DNA from: JBQCDV01 sp051960855
GTDB lineage: Bacteria; Actinomycetota; Actinomycetes; JAJZTN01
Reading direction: 5' to 3'
Length of the DNA: 53,172 bases
Assembly (NCBI GenBank): GCA_051960855.1
Contig: JBQCDV010000025.1
Coordinates: 1-53,172, forward strand
Below are positions 1 to 7,257 of this stretch, piece after piece; the stretch's first letter is position 1, and each line of letters starts with the position of its first letter. Made by a program: the position numbers and the translations under genes. The notes under the pieces are model-generated. The model was not told the origin of the DNA. It saw only the letters and a program-made list of their open reading frames with translations, and did no database searches.

Positions 1-1036
1 CGGGCACCACGGCCCGCGTGACGGCTTCACCCCGCTCGACAGCTGCGCGCTCGAGCACCAGGTCCCGAATGGCGGCCACGAAGCGGGGGTCGGTGCCGAC
101 GGTGGCGGCGCGCGCGACCGGCAGCTTCAACCTCTCGGCGGTCTCCGTTGCCTCGGTGTCGAGGTCGTAGACGACCTCCATGTGGTCGCTGATGAAGCCG
201 ATCGGCACCATCACCACGCTGGCGGCCCCCTCCGCGGACAGCCGCTCGAGGTGGTCGTTGATGTCGGGCTCGAGCCAGGGCTGGGTCGGCGGACCGGAGC
301 GGCTGCAGTAGACAAGCTCCCACGGGACCTCCCGCCCGAGCCGCTCCGCTACCCGCTGGGCGACGACGGAGGCAACCTCGGTGTGCTGACTGACGTAGGC
401 ACCCCCGAGTGGGCCGCTGACATCGTTCATCGCGGTGGGGATCGAATGCGTGACAAAGGCCAACACCGCGCCGTCGCGAGCCTGCCCGGGCAGCGTCTGC
501 AAGGCGTCGAGGACGGCGTCGACCTGCGGCTCGACGAAACCGGGATGGCTGAAGTAGTGGCGGAGCTTGTCGACGTAGGGCGCCTGCTCCCCGAGCGGCG
601 CGAGTGCCCGCGCGAGGTCCTCGCGGTACTGCCGGCACCCCGAGTAGGAGGCGTAGGCGCTCGTGACGAACGCCGCCACGCGCTGGTGGCCGTCCTCGGC
701 CAGCTGCCGCATCGTCTCGGTGAGGTAGGGGTCCCAGTTGCGGTTGCCCCAGTAGACAGGGACGTCGAGACCGGCGCCCGCGAGCTCGGCCCGGATCGCG
801 GCCAGCAGGTCACGGCACTGCTGCTGGATGGGGCTCACGCCGCCAAAGGAGAAGTAGTGCTCCCCCACCGCCTCGAGCCGCTCACGCGGGATTCCGCGGC
901 CCCGTGTGACGTTCTCGAGGAACGGGATGACGTCGTCAGGTCCCTCGGGGCCTCCAAAGGAGACCAGCAGGACGGCGTCGTAAGGGGCAGTGGATGAGCC
1001 AGCTGCGGATGCGGCAGCAGTGGGGAAGTCAGACAC
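1..1036 (-). CDS. hemH: Ferrochelatase / coproporphyrin ferrochelatase, 3' end cut by window edge
   Basis: Inserts iron into a porphyrin at the end of haem synthesis; in actinobacteria the substrate is usually coproporphyrin III. Translating the minus strand from GTG at 1036 gives an open frame of 345 codons with no stop before the window edge. It begins VSDFPTAAAS, followed by VLLVSFGGPEGPDDV, the typical ferrochelatase N-terminus. Further family signatures are HYFSFGGVSPIQQQ, AFVTSAYASYSGCRQY and VPIGFISDHMEVVYD, the last containing the conserved H and E region. 345 residues is about full length, so only a few codons are missing. The start is the only good initiator in frame before the gene runs into the short divergent spacer. 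It is divergent from an MFS exporter at 1097. Confidence 0.93.
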   Translation of the reverse strand, partial: MSDFPTAAASAAGSSTAPYDAVLLVSFGGPEGPDDVIPFLENVTRGRGIPRERLEAVGEHYFSFGGVSPIQQQCRDLLAAIRAELAGAGLDVPVYWGNRNWDPYLTETMRQLAEDGHQRVAAFVTSAYASYSGCRQYREDLARALAPLGEQAPYVDKLRHYFSHPGFVEPQVDAVLDALQTLPGQARDGAVLAFVTHSIPTAMNDVSGPLGGAYVSQHTEVASVVAQRVAERLGREVPWELVYCSRSGPPTQPWLEPDINDHLERLSAEGAASVVMVPIGFISDHMEVVYDLDTEATETAERLKLPVARAATVGTDPRFVAAIRDLVLERAAVERGEAVTRAVVP

Positions 1037-1051
1037 GATGTCGATGATGAC

Positions 1052-1081
1052 AACCCCTCGGCGCCCCCGCCGCTCGGGGTT
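1052..1081. repeat. Inverted repeat in the hemH / MFS divergent spacer
   Basis: AACCCC (1052-1057) and GGGGTT (1076-1081) are perfect inverted arms in the 60-bp spacer between the divergent starts of hemH and the MFS gene. It could be an operator or simply a short stem in GC-rich DNA. No promoter hexamers stand out. Confidence 0.35.
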
Positions 1082-1096
1082 CTGTACCGTCGCGCG

Positions 1097-2317
1097 GTGA
1101 CGACTCCGCTGGCGCCCTACCGTCGGGTGCTCGGCACCCCCGGCGCTGCGGTCATGAGCGCGAGCGGCCTCCTGGCCCGACTCCCGATCTCCATGGTCGG
1201 TCTCGGCACGGTGCTGCTCGTGGAGGCGCACACCGGCAGCTACGCCGCCGGCTCGCTGGTCGCCGCCGTCATGGGAGTCGTCGGGGCCGTCGCCTCGCCG
1301 CTGCACGCCCGGCGCGCCGACCGCGGCGGTCAATCGCGGGTGCTGCGACCCGCCACAGCCGTCTACGTCGTCGGGCTGCTCGCCCTCGTCGCGACGGTGC
1401 TGACCGACGCCCCCCTCTGGGCGGCGGTCGCAGCCGCGGCGGTGACCGGCGCCGGCACCGTCCCGATCGGCTCGATGGTCCGCTCCCGCTGGACAGTGCT
1501 CCTGCCGCGCGGGTCGTCCCTCCAGACCGCCTACGCGCTGGAATCCGTCCTCGATGAGGTCGTCTTCATGCTCGGGCCGGTCCTCGTGACCGTGCTCGCC
1601 GCTCGGGTCTCACCGGCCGGCGGCATCGTCGTCGCCGTCGTCGCAGCTGTGCTCGGCGTCGCCGCACTGGCTGCGCAGGCCCGGACCGAACCGCCGCCGC
1701 ATCCTCACGACTCCGCCGTCGCGAAGGTGCCGCTGTTCACCTCCAGCCTCGTGGTGATGATCCTGCTCAACGCCGTCATCGGCGCGGTCTTCGGCAGCAT
1801 CGACGTGACGGTGGCAGCGTTCGCTACCGAGCAGGGCCGCCAGGCGATGGGCGGCGTCGTGCTGGCGGTCTTCGCCGGCGGCAGCGCGATCGGGGGGGCC
1901 GTCTACGGCAGCCTCCACTGGCGGGTATCCCCGCTTCGGCGCTTCCTCGTGGCGATGGCCGTGCTCGCCGTCGGCCTCGTCCCCACCACGCTCGAGCCCT
2001 CGCTGCTGCCGTTGGCCCTGAACCTTTTCGTCGCCGGCTTGGCGATCGCGCCAATGCTGATCTCGGCGACCACGCTGGTCGAGGAGCTCGTCCCGGCCCG
2101 ACGCCGGACCGAGGCCTTCGCCTGGGCCACGACCGGTCTGATCCTCGGCGCCAACGCCGGCGTGGCAGCCGCTGGTCCTCTGGTCGACGCCCACGGAGCG
2201 CACCGCACCTTCCTGCTGCCAGCGCTCACCGTCCTGGTCGCCACCGTGGCCGCAGCCGCCTGCGCCCCGACCCTGCGCCGGGCGATTCTCGCGGCCAGAG
2301 CCCGCCGCGCCGAGTAG
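1097..2317 (+). CDS. MFS transporter, 12-helix drug/metabolite exporter type
   Basis: A 406-residue, strongly hydrophobic polytopic membrane protein starting at GTG 1097. Alternating hydrophobic blocks cover the whole length, and the cytoplasmic loop after helix 2 carries ARRADRGGQSRVL, a loose match to the MFS motif A basic loop. The second half starts around residue 205 after a short Pro/His-rich linker (EPPPHPHDS). Length and layout fit a 12-TM major facilitator. The substrate cannot be read from the sequence. The gene is divergent from ferrochelatase across 60 bp, so porphyrin or haem-precursor export is possible but is only inferred from position. A run of seven G at about 1892-1898 lies inside the frame and does not disturb it. 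Confidence 0.85.
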   Translation: MTTPLAPYRRVLGTPGAAVMSASGLLARLPISMVGLGTVLLVEAHTGSYAAGSLVAAVMGVVGAVASPLHARRADRGGQSRVLRPATAVYVVGLLALVATVLTDAPLWAAVAAAAVTGAGTVPIGSMVRSRWTVLLPRGSSLQTAYALESVLDEVVFMLGPVLVTVLAARVSPAGGIVVAVVAAVLGVAALAAQARTEPPPHPHDSAVAKVPLFTSSLVVMILLNAVIGAVFGSIDVTVAAFATEQGRQAMGGVVLAVFAGGSAIGGAVYGSLHWRVSPLRRFLVAMAVLAVGLVPTTLEPSLLPLALNLFVAGLAIAPMLISATTLVEELVPARRRTEAFAWATTGLILGANAGVAAAGPLVDAHGAHRTFLLPALTVLVATVAAAACAPTLRRAILAARARRAE

Positions 2318-2331
2318 GAGACAGCGGAGCG

Positions 2332-2397
2332 GACAGTGGCGCTTCCGCGCGGCGACAGTGGCGCTTCCGCGCTGCGACAGTGGCGCTTCCGCGCGGC
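2332..2397. repeat. Three tandem copies of a 22-bp unit
   Basis: The unit GACAGTGGCGCTTCCGCGC plus GGC occurs at 2332-2353, 2354-2375 (one mismatch, GCTGC at the end) and 2376-2397. It sits between the MFS stop at 2317 and the sepH ribosome-binding site. There is no coding role on the + strand. Confidence 0.85.
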
Positions 2398-2463
2398 GCG
2401 CCTGGCCTCGCCCCCTCCCCCGGGCGCCTAGGGTGGATCCGACACGGAGGAGGACGCGTCGAG

Positions 2464-3690
2464 ATGGACGAGCTGCACGTCGTCGAGTTGGCGGCGCCGT
2501 CACCAGCGGACGACGAGGCTTCGGCCGACTCCTACCTGCTGGTCTCCGACGACGCTGGCACCACGTCGCGGCTGCGCGTGGACGACCGTCTCTTCGCCGC
2601 CGTCGACGCCGCACGAGCGCGCGCATCGGCGACCACCGACTACGAGCGCACCACGAACGACGCCGGGGATGCAGTGGAGGCAGAGATGGCCGAGCGTCCA
2701 GAGGAGCCGGCGGCACGTCCCGCCGCGCGCCGTCCCGACCTGCCCCTGCGGCCCCGCGACATCCAGGCGCGCATCCGCGCCGGGGAGAGTGCGCAGGACA
2801 TCGCCGAGGCGGCCGGGGTGCCCCTGGCCGACATCCAGCGGTTCGAGGGTCCGGTGCTGTCGGAGCGCGCGTGGATGGCGCAGCGGGCACGGGCTGTCGT
2901 GCCCCGTCGAGGCGAGGGCGCGACGACCACGATGGGCGACCTCGCCGCGGAGCGGCTGGCGGCGCGTGGGGTGAGCGAGTTCGACCAGGACTGGGACTCC
3001 TGGCGCCGCGAGGACGCCACCTGGACAGTGCGCCTGACGTGGTCGGAGGGTAACCGCACCCGGCTCGCCTGCTGGCGCTTCGATCCCGTGCGACAGACCG
3101 TCGTCGCCGTGGACGACTCCGCGCGGGACCTCACCGACCCGCCCGCTCCTCGCCGCCTGGCAGCGGTCGAGGGGGACGGCGACCAGGAGCACACCGGTCG
3201 CGGCGGTGGCCAGACGCGCGACCGGGTGTACGACCTCGAAGCGGACGGCGGTCTCCACGTCGTCGGGGGTGAGGGACGACGGCTGCGCAGTGTCAGCAGC
3301 GGTGACTACTCCGACGTCACCTCGCGGCCCGCGACCGACGACAAGGCTCTCCCCGTGACTGTGCAGCGGACCGAGATCTCCCCCTCACCGTCGCACGAGA
3401 GCGGCGAGGACGAGGGCCACCGGGGAACCACCGAGGTCGCCGGCTCTGCGACCACGGATGCTCCTACCGGCGAGGCGAGCTCCGATACTCCCGTGGCTGC
3501 TGCCGGGCACCGGGAGTCGACGGACGACGCGTCGCCGCAGGCAGCACCCGCCGGGTCCACCCACCAATCGAAGGACGAGGCGCCCGACGAGCCGACGGCT
3601 GCCACCTCGAGTGACGGCAGCCGCCGCAAGCGCCGTGCCTCGGTGCCGAGCTGGGACGACATCCTGCTGGGGAGCCGTCGCTCGCAGTAG
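2464..3690 (+). CDS. sepH: Septation protein SepH (DUF3071)
   Basis: SepH is an actinobacterial FtsZ-binding protein that promotes Z-ring assembly. The ATG at 2464 follows a GGAGGAGG Shine-Dalgarno stretch at about 2446-2453, so the longer frame upstream, which reads through the tandem repeat, is not used. The 408-residue protein begins MDELHVVELAAPS, the DUF3071 start. It has the family helix-turn-helix at about residues 97-130 (RPRDIQARIRAGESAQDIAE, then GVPLADIQRFEGPVLSER) and a WTVRLTW / ACWRFDP block near residues 180-215. The second half is a low-complexity acidic, Ser/Thr-rich tail ending in a basic stretch (SRRKRRASVPSWDDILLG), which resembles the conserved C-terminal motif of the family. 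Confidence 0.92.
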   Translation: MDELHVVELAAPSPADDEASADSYLLVSDDAGTTSRLRVDDRLFAAVDAARARASATTDYERTTNDAGDAVEAEMAERPEEPAARPAARRPDLPLRPRDIQARIRAGESAQDIAEAAGVPLADIQRFEGPVLSERAWMAQRARAVVPRRGEGATTTMGDLAAERLAARGVSEFDQDWDSWRREDATWTVRLTWSEGNRTRLACWRFDPVRQTVVAVDDSARDLTDPPAPRRLAAVEGDGDQEHTGRGGGQTRDRVYDLEADGGLHVVGGEGRRLRSVSSGDYSDVTSRPATDDKALPVTVQRTEISPSPSHESGEDEGHRGTTEVAGSATTDAPTGEASSDTPVAAAGHRESTDDASPQAAPAGSTHQSKDEAPDEPTAATSSDGSRRKRRASVPSWDDILLGSRRSQ

Positions 3691-3720
3691 GCACGAGGCG
3701 GTCGGCAGTAGGCAGGAGGC
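3684..3720. repeat. Direct repeat spanning the sepH stop codon
   Basis: GCAGTAGGCACGAGGC at 3684 is repeated at 3705-3720 with one mismatch, a 21-bp period. The first copy contains the sepH TAG stop, so the second looks like a duplication of the gene's last bases. Confidence 0.6.
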
Positions 3721-3760
3721 AGGACGCGCGACGCGGACGTACGGCTGGGCTGACGAGTCC

Positions 3761-4657
3761 TCAGCCCGGCACGTCCCCCGGCTCCGGTCCCGTCGCCACG
3801 GGCCGCGAGGGATCGCTGATCCACGCCGACCACGAGCCGGCGAAGAGGCTGGCGTCGAGTCCTGCGCGTCGCAACGCGAGGATCTCGTGAGCGGCGGTCA
3901 CCCCCGACCCGCAGTAGACCGCGATCGGGCGGGACCCGTCGACGCCGAGACCCAGGAACCGCTGACGCAGTGCCTCCGGCGGCAGGAACCGACCGTCGGC
4001 GTCGAGGTTGTCCGCGGACGGCGCCGACAGCGCTCCGGGGATGTGACCGGCCACCGGGTCGACCGGCTCGACCTCACCCCGGTACCGCTCCGCCGCACGG
4101 GCATCGAGCAGCACCCCGTCCCTGGCGACGGCAAGGACCTCCGACACGTCCACGTCCGGCATGCTCGACTCCGTCGGCCACGACATCGAGGTCTCGTCTC
4201 CCTCGACGTCGAGGACCGCGCCCACGGGCGTCGGGTTGGGAGCGGTCTCGACCGCCCAACCACCCGCCAGCCACGCGTCCCAGCCGCCGTCGAGCACCCG
4301 CACTCTCGACTGCCCGACCCATCGGAGCACCCACCAGGCCCGGGCGGCGGCCACGGAGTCGCGGCCGTCGTAGACCACGACCTCGTCCTCTGCGCTGATG
4401 AGGTGGGACGCCAGCCACGCCTGGACGTGTCGGGGATCCGGCAGGGGGTGCCGGCCGGCAGCCCCGGGCGGACCGGCCAGCACGTCGTCGAGGTCGCAGA
4501 AGACGGCCGTCGGGACGTGCCCAGCGCCGTACGCGTCACGGTCGGCCCCGCTCCCCAGCGACCACCGCACGTCCAGCACCCGCAGTCGCGAAGGGCCCTC
4601 GCCCCCCGATTCGAGAGCCGCCGCGAGCTCGGCGGCGGAGATGAGGTCGTCGGTCAT
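3761..4657 (-). CDS. sseA: Sulfurtransferase, two-rhodanese-domain, mercaptopyruvate type
   Basis: Transfers sulfane sulfur from 3-mercaptopyruvate or thiosulfate to an acceptor. The 298-residue protein has two rhodanese domains. The N-terminal one (about 5-130) has the degenerate loop VVVYDGRDSVAAA with Asp in place of Cys. The C-terminal one (about 160-290) has the active loop VYCGSGVTAAH with the catalytic Cys. CGSGVTA is the form usual in mercaptopyruvate sulfurtransferases, while thiosulfate enzymes usually have CRKGVT. The ATG at 4657 overlaps the TGA of thymidine kinase (ATGA), making this the last gene of the five-gene minus-strand operon. Confidence 0.88.
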   Translation of the reverse strand: MTDDLISAAELAAALESGGEGPSRLRVLDVRWSLGSGADRDAYGAGHVPTAVFCDLDDVLAGPPGAAGRHPLPDPRHVQAWLASHLISAEDEVVVYDGRDSVAAARAWWVLRWVGQSRVRVLDGGWDAWLAGGWAVETAPNPTPVGAVLDVEGDETSMSWPTESSMPDVDVSEVLAVARDGVLLDARAAERYRGEVEPVDPVAGHIPGALSAPSADNLDADGRFLPPEALRQRFLGLGVDGSRPIAVYCGSGVTAAHEILALRRAGLDASLFAGSWSAWISDPSRPVATGPEPGDVPG

Positions 4658-5397
4658 CGCTGCTCCTGCAGGTCACGGTCATGGGGAGGCGTGTCGCCGG
4701 AAGTGTTCCCAGCGGCATCGAAGGGCAGCGGCTCTGGCGACAGCGCGGCGGCATGCGCCGATGCGGCGGTCAGACGCCGCAGGTGGTGACGTCGGCAGAG
4801 GACCTCGTAGGCGACCTCGCCGACCGGCGCGGCAGCAACCTCCGCGTCGTCGCCACTGGTGTCGCCCACCACGAGCTGGTCGCCCTCGACGACCATCACG
4901 CCGCCGACGGTACGGGCGTTGTGAGTCGCCCGCGCACCACACCAGCAGAGAGCCTCGACCTGCAGCACCTCGACCCGGTCGGCGAGCTCCAGCAGGCGCG
5001 CGGACCCGGGAAACAGCTGGGTGCGGAAGTCGGTGGTGATCCCGAAGGCGAACACGTCCAGGCCCAGGTCGTCCACGACGCGGGCTAGGTCCTCGATCTG
5101 GCGCGCGGTGTAGAACTGCGCCTCGTCGCAGACCAGGTAGTCGATGCGCTCCCCCGCGGACAGCCGACGCGTGAGCTCGGCCCAGACATCGAGATCGGGC
5201 TGCATCTCGACGGCGGCGACCTCCAAGCCGAGGCGGCTCGACAGCCGTCCGCGCCCGGCGCGGTCGTGCAGGGTGAACAGCAGCCCGTGTCGCCCTCGGC
5301 GCCGATGGTTGTGGTCCAGCTGCAGGGCCAGCGTCGACTTCCCCGAGTCCATCGTGCCGGAGAAGAAGACCAGCTCCGCGCGGATGCGGGCGCTCAC
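4654..5397 (-). CDS. tdk: Thymidine kinase (type II)
   Basis: Phosphorylates thymidine to dTMP in nucleotide salvage. The 247-residue protein starts at GTG 5397, giving MSARIRAELVFFSGTMDSGK. It has a P-loop at residues 14-22 (GTMDSGKST), the DEAQF motif at about 91-95 with the catalytic Glu, and the C-terminal zinc-binding pairs CWC and the later CRRHH. A longer frame continues upstream but runs over the phosphodiesterase gene and is a shadow. GTGA at 5394-5397 joins it to the upstream gene and ATGA at 4654-4657 to the sulfurtransferase, so the three are translationally coupled. The tail beyond about residue 200 is longer than in enterobacterial Tdk and looks unstructured. Confidence 0.92.
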   Translation of the reverse strand: MSARIRAELVFFSGTMDSGKSTLALQLDHNHRRRGRHGLLFTLHDRAGRGRLSSRLGLEVAAVEMQPDLDVWAELTRRLSAGERIDYLVCDEAQFYTARQIEDLARVVDDLGLDVFAFGITTDFRTQLFPGSARLLELADRVEVLQVEALCWCGARATHNARTVGGVMVVEGDQLVVGDTSGDDAEVAAAPVGEVAYEVLCRRHHLRRLTAASAHAAALSPEPLPFDAAGNTSGDTPPHDRDLQEQR

Positions 5398-6590
5398 GGG
5401 GTCACCAGGCACAGCGGCACGATCCGCTCGGCGTCGGTCAGGCCACCGTGCATGCCGTGCAGCCAGCTGGCCTTGGTCGATCTGTGGCGGGAGTCGATGA
5501 GGGCGACATCCTCGGCGACTGCCAGGACCAGAACGTCGCCGGCCCGGCGGGCCGCCGTCGCAGACAGACCTCCGTAGAGCTCGGCGGCTGCCGTCATGGG
5601 CAAGGCGAGGAAGTCGGGACCGAGACGGGCGTTCCACGTCGCCGCCACCTGCTGCGCACTCTCCCCGGCAACGAGGCGCAGGGTGGTCGCCCGCGGCTCC
5701 CCGGCGATGGCCTCCACGCCGCGCCACAGCTCGGGCAGCTCGGCGAGGTCGACACGACGGTCCCTGGGGACGTCGACCATCCCGTGGTCTCCCGTGACGA
5801 GGAGCAGGCTGTCTGCGGGCATCGCGCGACGCAGCCGCGCGACCAGCTGGTCGACGAACCACAGCTGCTCGCGCCAGGCATCCGAGTCGACGCCCACCCG
5901 GTGGCCGGTCCCGTCGAGGTCGCTGAGGTAGGCGTAGACCAGCGTCGCGTCGTGGCCGGTCCCACCGGCGAGCGCGGCGCTCGCTCCCGCCACCAGCTCG
6001 CCGAGGCTGTCACCGCCGACGTGACGGCCGCCCCGCAGCGCAGCGACTGTCAGACCGGTGCCGCGAAACGCCCGTGGTCCGACGGTGACGACGCCGACGC
6101 CGTCCTGCTCGAGCCGCTCGAACAGCGTCGGCACCGGCTGGTAGCTGCGCCCGTCGAGACTGTCGTGCCACTCCAGCACGTTGAGCACACCCGGCGGGTC
6201 GACGGGGAGCCCGGGCTCGAAGACCCGGTACCCGACGAGCCCGTGCTGGCCGGGCGGGAGGCCGGTCCCCAGCATCGCGAGGCTGGCGGGAGTGGTGCTC
6301 GGGAAGCCCGTCATCAGCGAACGGCGCTGCACGTGGTGCCCCGTGAGCGTCGGCGCGAGGTCGGCGTGCTGGTCGAGCAGCAGCTGCCCGAGGCCGTCGA
6401 CGAGCAGCAGGCACACCCGGCGGACGGCGGGAAGCTGCAGCGACGGCGTTCGGGAAGGGGTGTTTGGCAGGGCGTGGTCGGGCAGCGGGTGGTCGAGAGC
6501 CGCGGCGATGGCAGGAACGAGCTCGGCCAGTGTGCTGCTGCCGTAGGGCGGGACCAGCCTGGCGAGCAGGGCCGCCGCTTCCTGCGTCAC
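5394..6590 (-). CDS. Alkaline phosphatase family protein (nucleotide pyrophosphatase/phosphodiesterase fold)
   Basis: A 398-residue metal-dependent phosphoesterase of the type I phosphodiesterase/nucleotide pyrophosphatase family. Visible motifs: CLLLVDGLGQLLL with the first metal Asp at about residue 65; TGFPSTTPASLAMLGTG with the probable nucleophilic Thr near 99; GQHGLVGYRVF; then the metal-binding TGDHGMVDVP block. There is no signal peptide, so it is probably cytoplasmic. The physiological substrate is unknown. It overlaps DUF5998 upstream (ATGA at 6587-6590) and thymidine kinase downstream (GTGA), which suggests a nucleotide-related role, but that is inference from position. Confidence 0.85.
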   Translation of the reverse strand: MTQEAAALLARLVPPYGSSTLAELVPAIAAALDHPLPDHALPNTPSRTPSLQLPAVRRVCLLLVDGLGQLLLDQHADLAPTLTGHHVQRRSLMTGFPSTTPASLAMLGTGLPPGQHGLVGYRVFEPGLPVDPPGVLNVLEWHDSLDGRSYQPVPTLFERLEQDGVGVVTVGPRAFRGTGLTVAALRGGRHVGGDSLGELVAGASAALAGGTGHDATLVYAYLSDLDGTGHRVGVDSDAWREQLWFVDQLVARLRRAMPADSLLLVTGDHGMVDVPRDRRVDLAELPELWRGVEAIAGEPRATTLRLVAGESAQQVAATWNARLGPDFLALPMTAAAELYGGLSATAARRAGDVLVLAVAEDVALIDSRHRSTKASWLHGMHGGLTDAERIVPLCLVTP

Positions 6591-7234
6591 ACCGGCCGGC
6601 CGGAAGCGCCCACCAGGGCACGGGACACGGCGCGCCCGAAGGCGAGTGCGGCCGCGACGACCTGGGGTCCTTCCGCGGCGGCGCTCACCCGCAGCGAGAG
6701 GTCGTCCTGGCCGAGGGTGCCGGTGTAGCCGTGGTCGGCTTCGCAGGTCGGGTCGCTGCAGCCGGCGGGCTCCAGGTCGATGCGGCTGAGGGCCGCCCAG
6801 CCGAGAGTGAGGACGACTTCGTGGGGATCGGAGCCGGCCACGTAGGTCGTGGGGTCGGGGACGATGCGGTGCAGGACGACGCTGCGCACTGCCGACAGCG
6901 GCACGACCTCCGCACTCGCCGAGGCGAACGGCGTCGGGCTGTCGGCTCCGGCGGGGTGGTCGTCGGTGTGGGTCACCACGAGCCTCGTGGAGGTCAGCAC
7001 CAGCACGGTCATGTGGCGGCGGACCTCGTCACGGTCGAAGGTCGTCTCCTGGTGGACCAGGTGCGCCCGCACCGCCTCATCACCGAGGACGTCCGCGACG
7101 GTGTCCATCACGACGTCCGGGTAGTAGCCGGCCCGGAGGACGTCCTCACGCAGGCCCGCGAGCGGAGAGTCTTCCTGCGGGGGCCGGTGGGCCCCGGACT
7201 CGCTGGTCTCAGCGGACGGACGGGAGTCGGACAT
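6587..7234 (-). CDS. DUF5998 family protein
   Basis: A 215-residue soluble protein of an actinobacterial family without known function. I take the ATG at 7234 (MSDSRPSAETS) because GAGAGG lies nine bases before it, while the alternative ATG three codons upstream would sit directly on that site. The core from about residue 30 reads EDVLRAGYYPDVVMDTV and contains TFDRDEVRRHMTVLVLT and VLTLGWAALSRIDLEP, then a short CSDPTCEADHGYTG segment whose two Cys and one His might bind metal. The gap to the upstream Pat-like gene is 23 bp and its stop overlaps the next gene, so it belongs to the operon. Confidence 0.85.
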   Translation of the reverse strand: MSDSRPSAETSESGAHRPPQEDSPLAGLREDVLRAGYYPDVVMDTVADVLGDEAVRAHLVHQETTFDRDEVRRHMTVLVLTSTRLVVTHTDDHPAGADSPTPFASASAEVVPLSAVRSVVLHRIVPDPTTYVAGSDPHEVVLTLGWAALSRIDLEPAGCSDPTCEADHGYTGTLGQDDLSLRVSAAAEGPQVVAAALAFGRAVSRALVGASGRPV

Positions 7235-7257
7235 GGGGTGCATCCTCTCACCGGCTC

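Noticed and set aside
1892..1898. Run of seven G in the MFS gene as a phase-variable tract
   Set aside because: The frame is intact and such a run is common at this base composition; nothing else supports variation.
4654..5862. A longer open frame upstream of thymidine kinase
   Set aside because: The extra N-terminal part is Arg/Ala-rich shadow of the phosphodiesterase gene; the family starts at GTG 5397 with the P-loop region.
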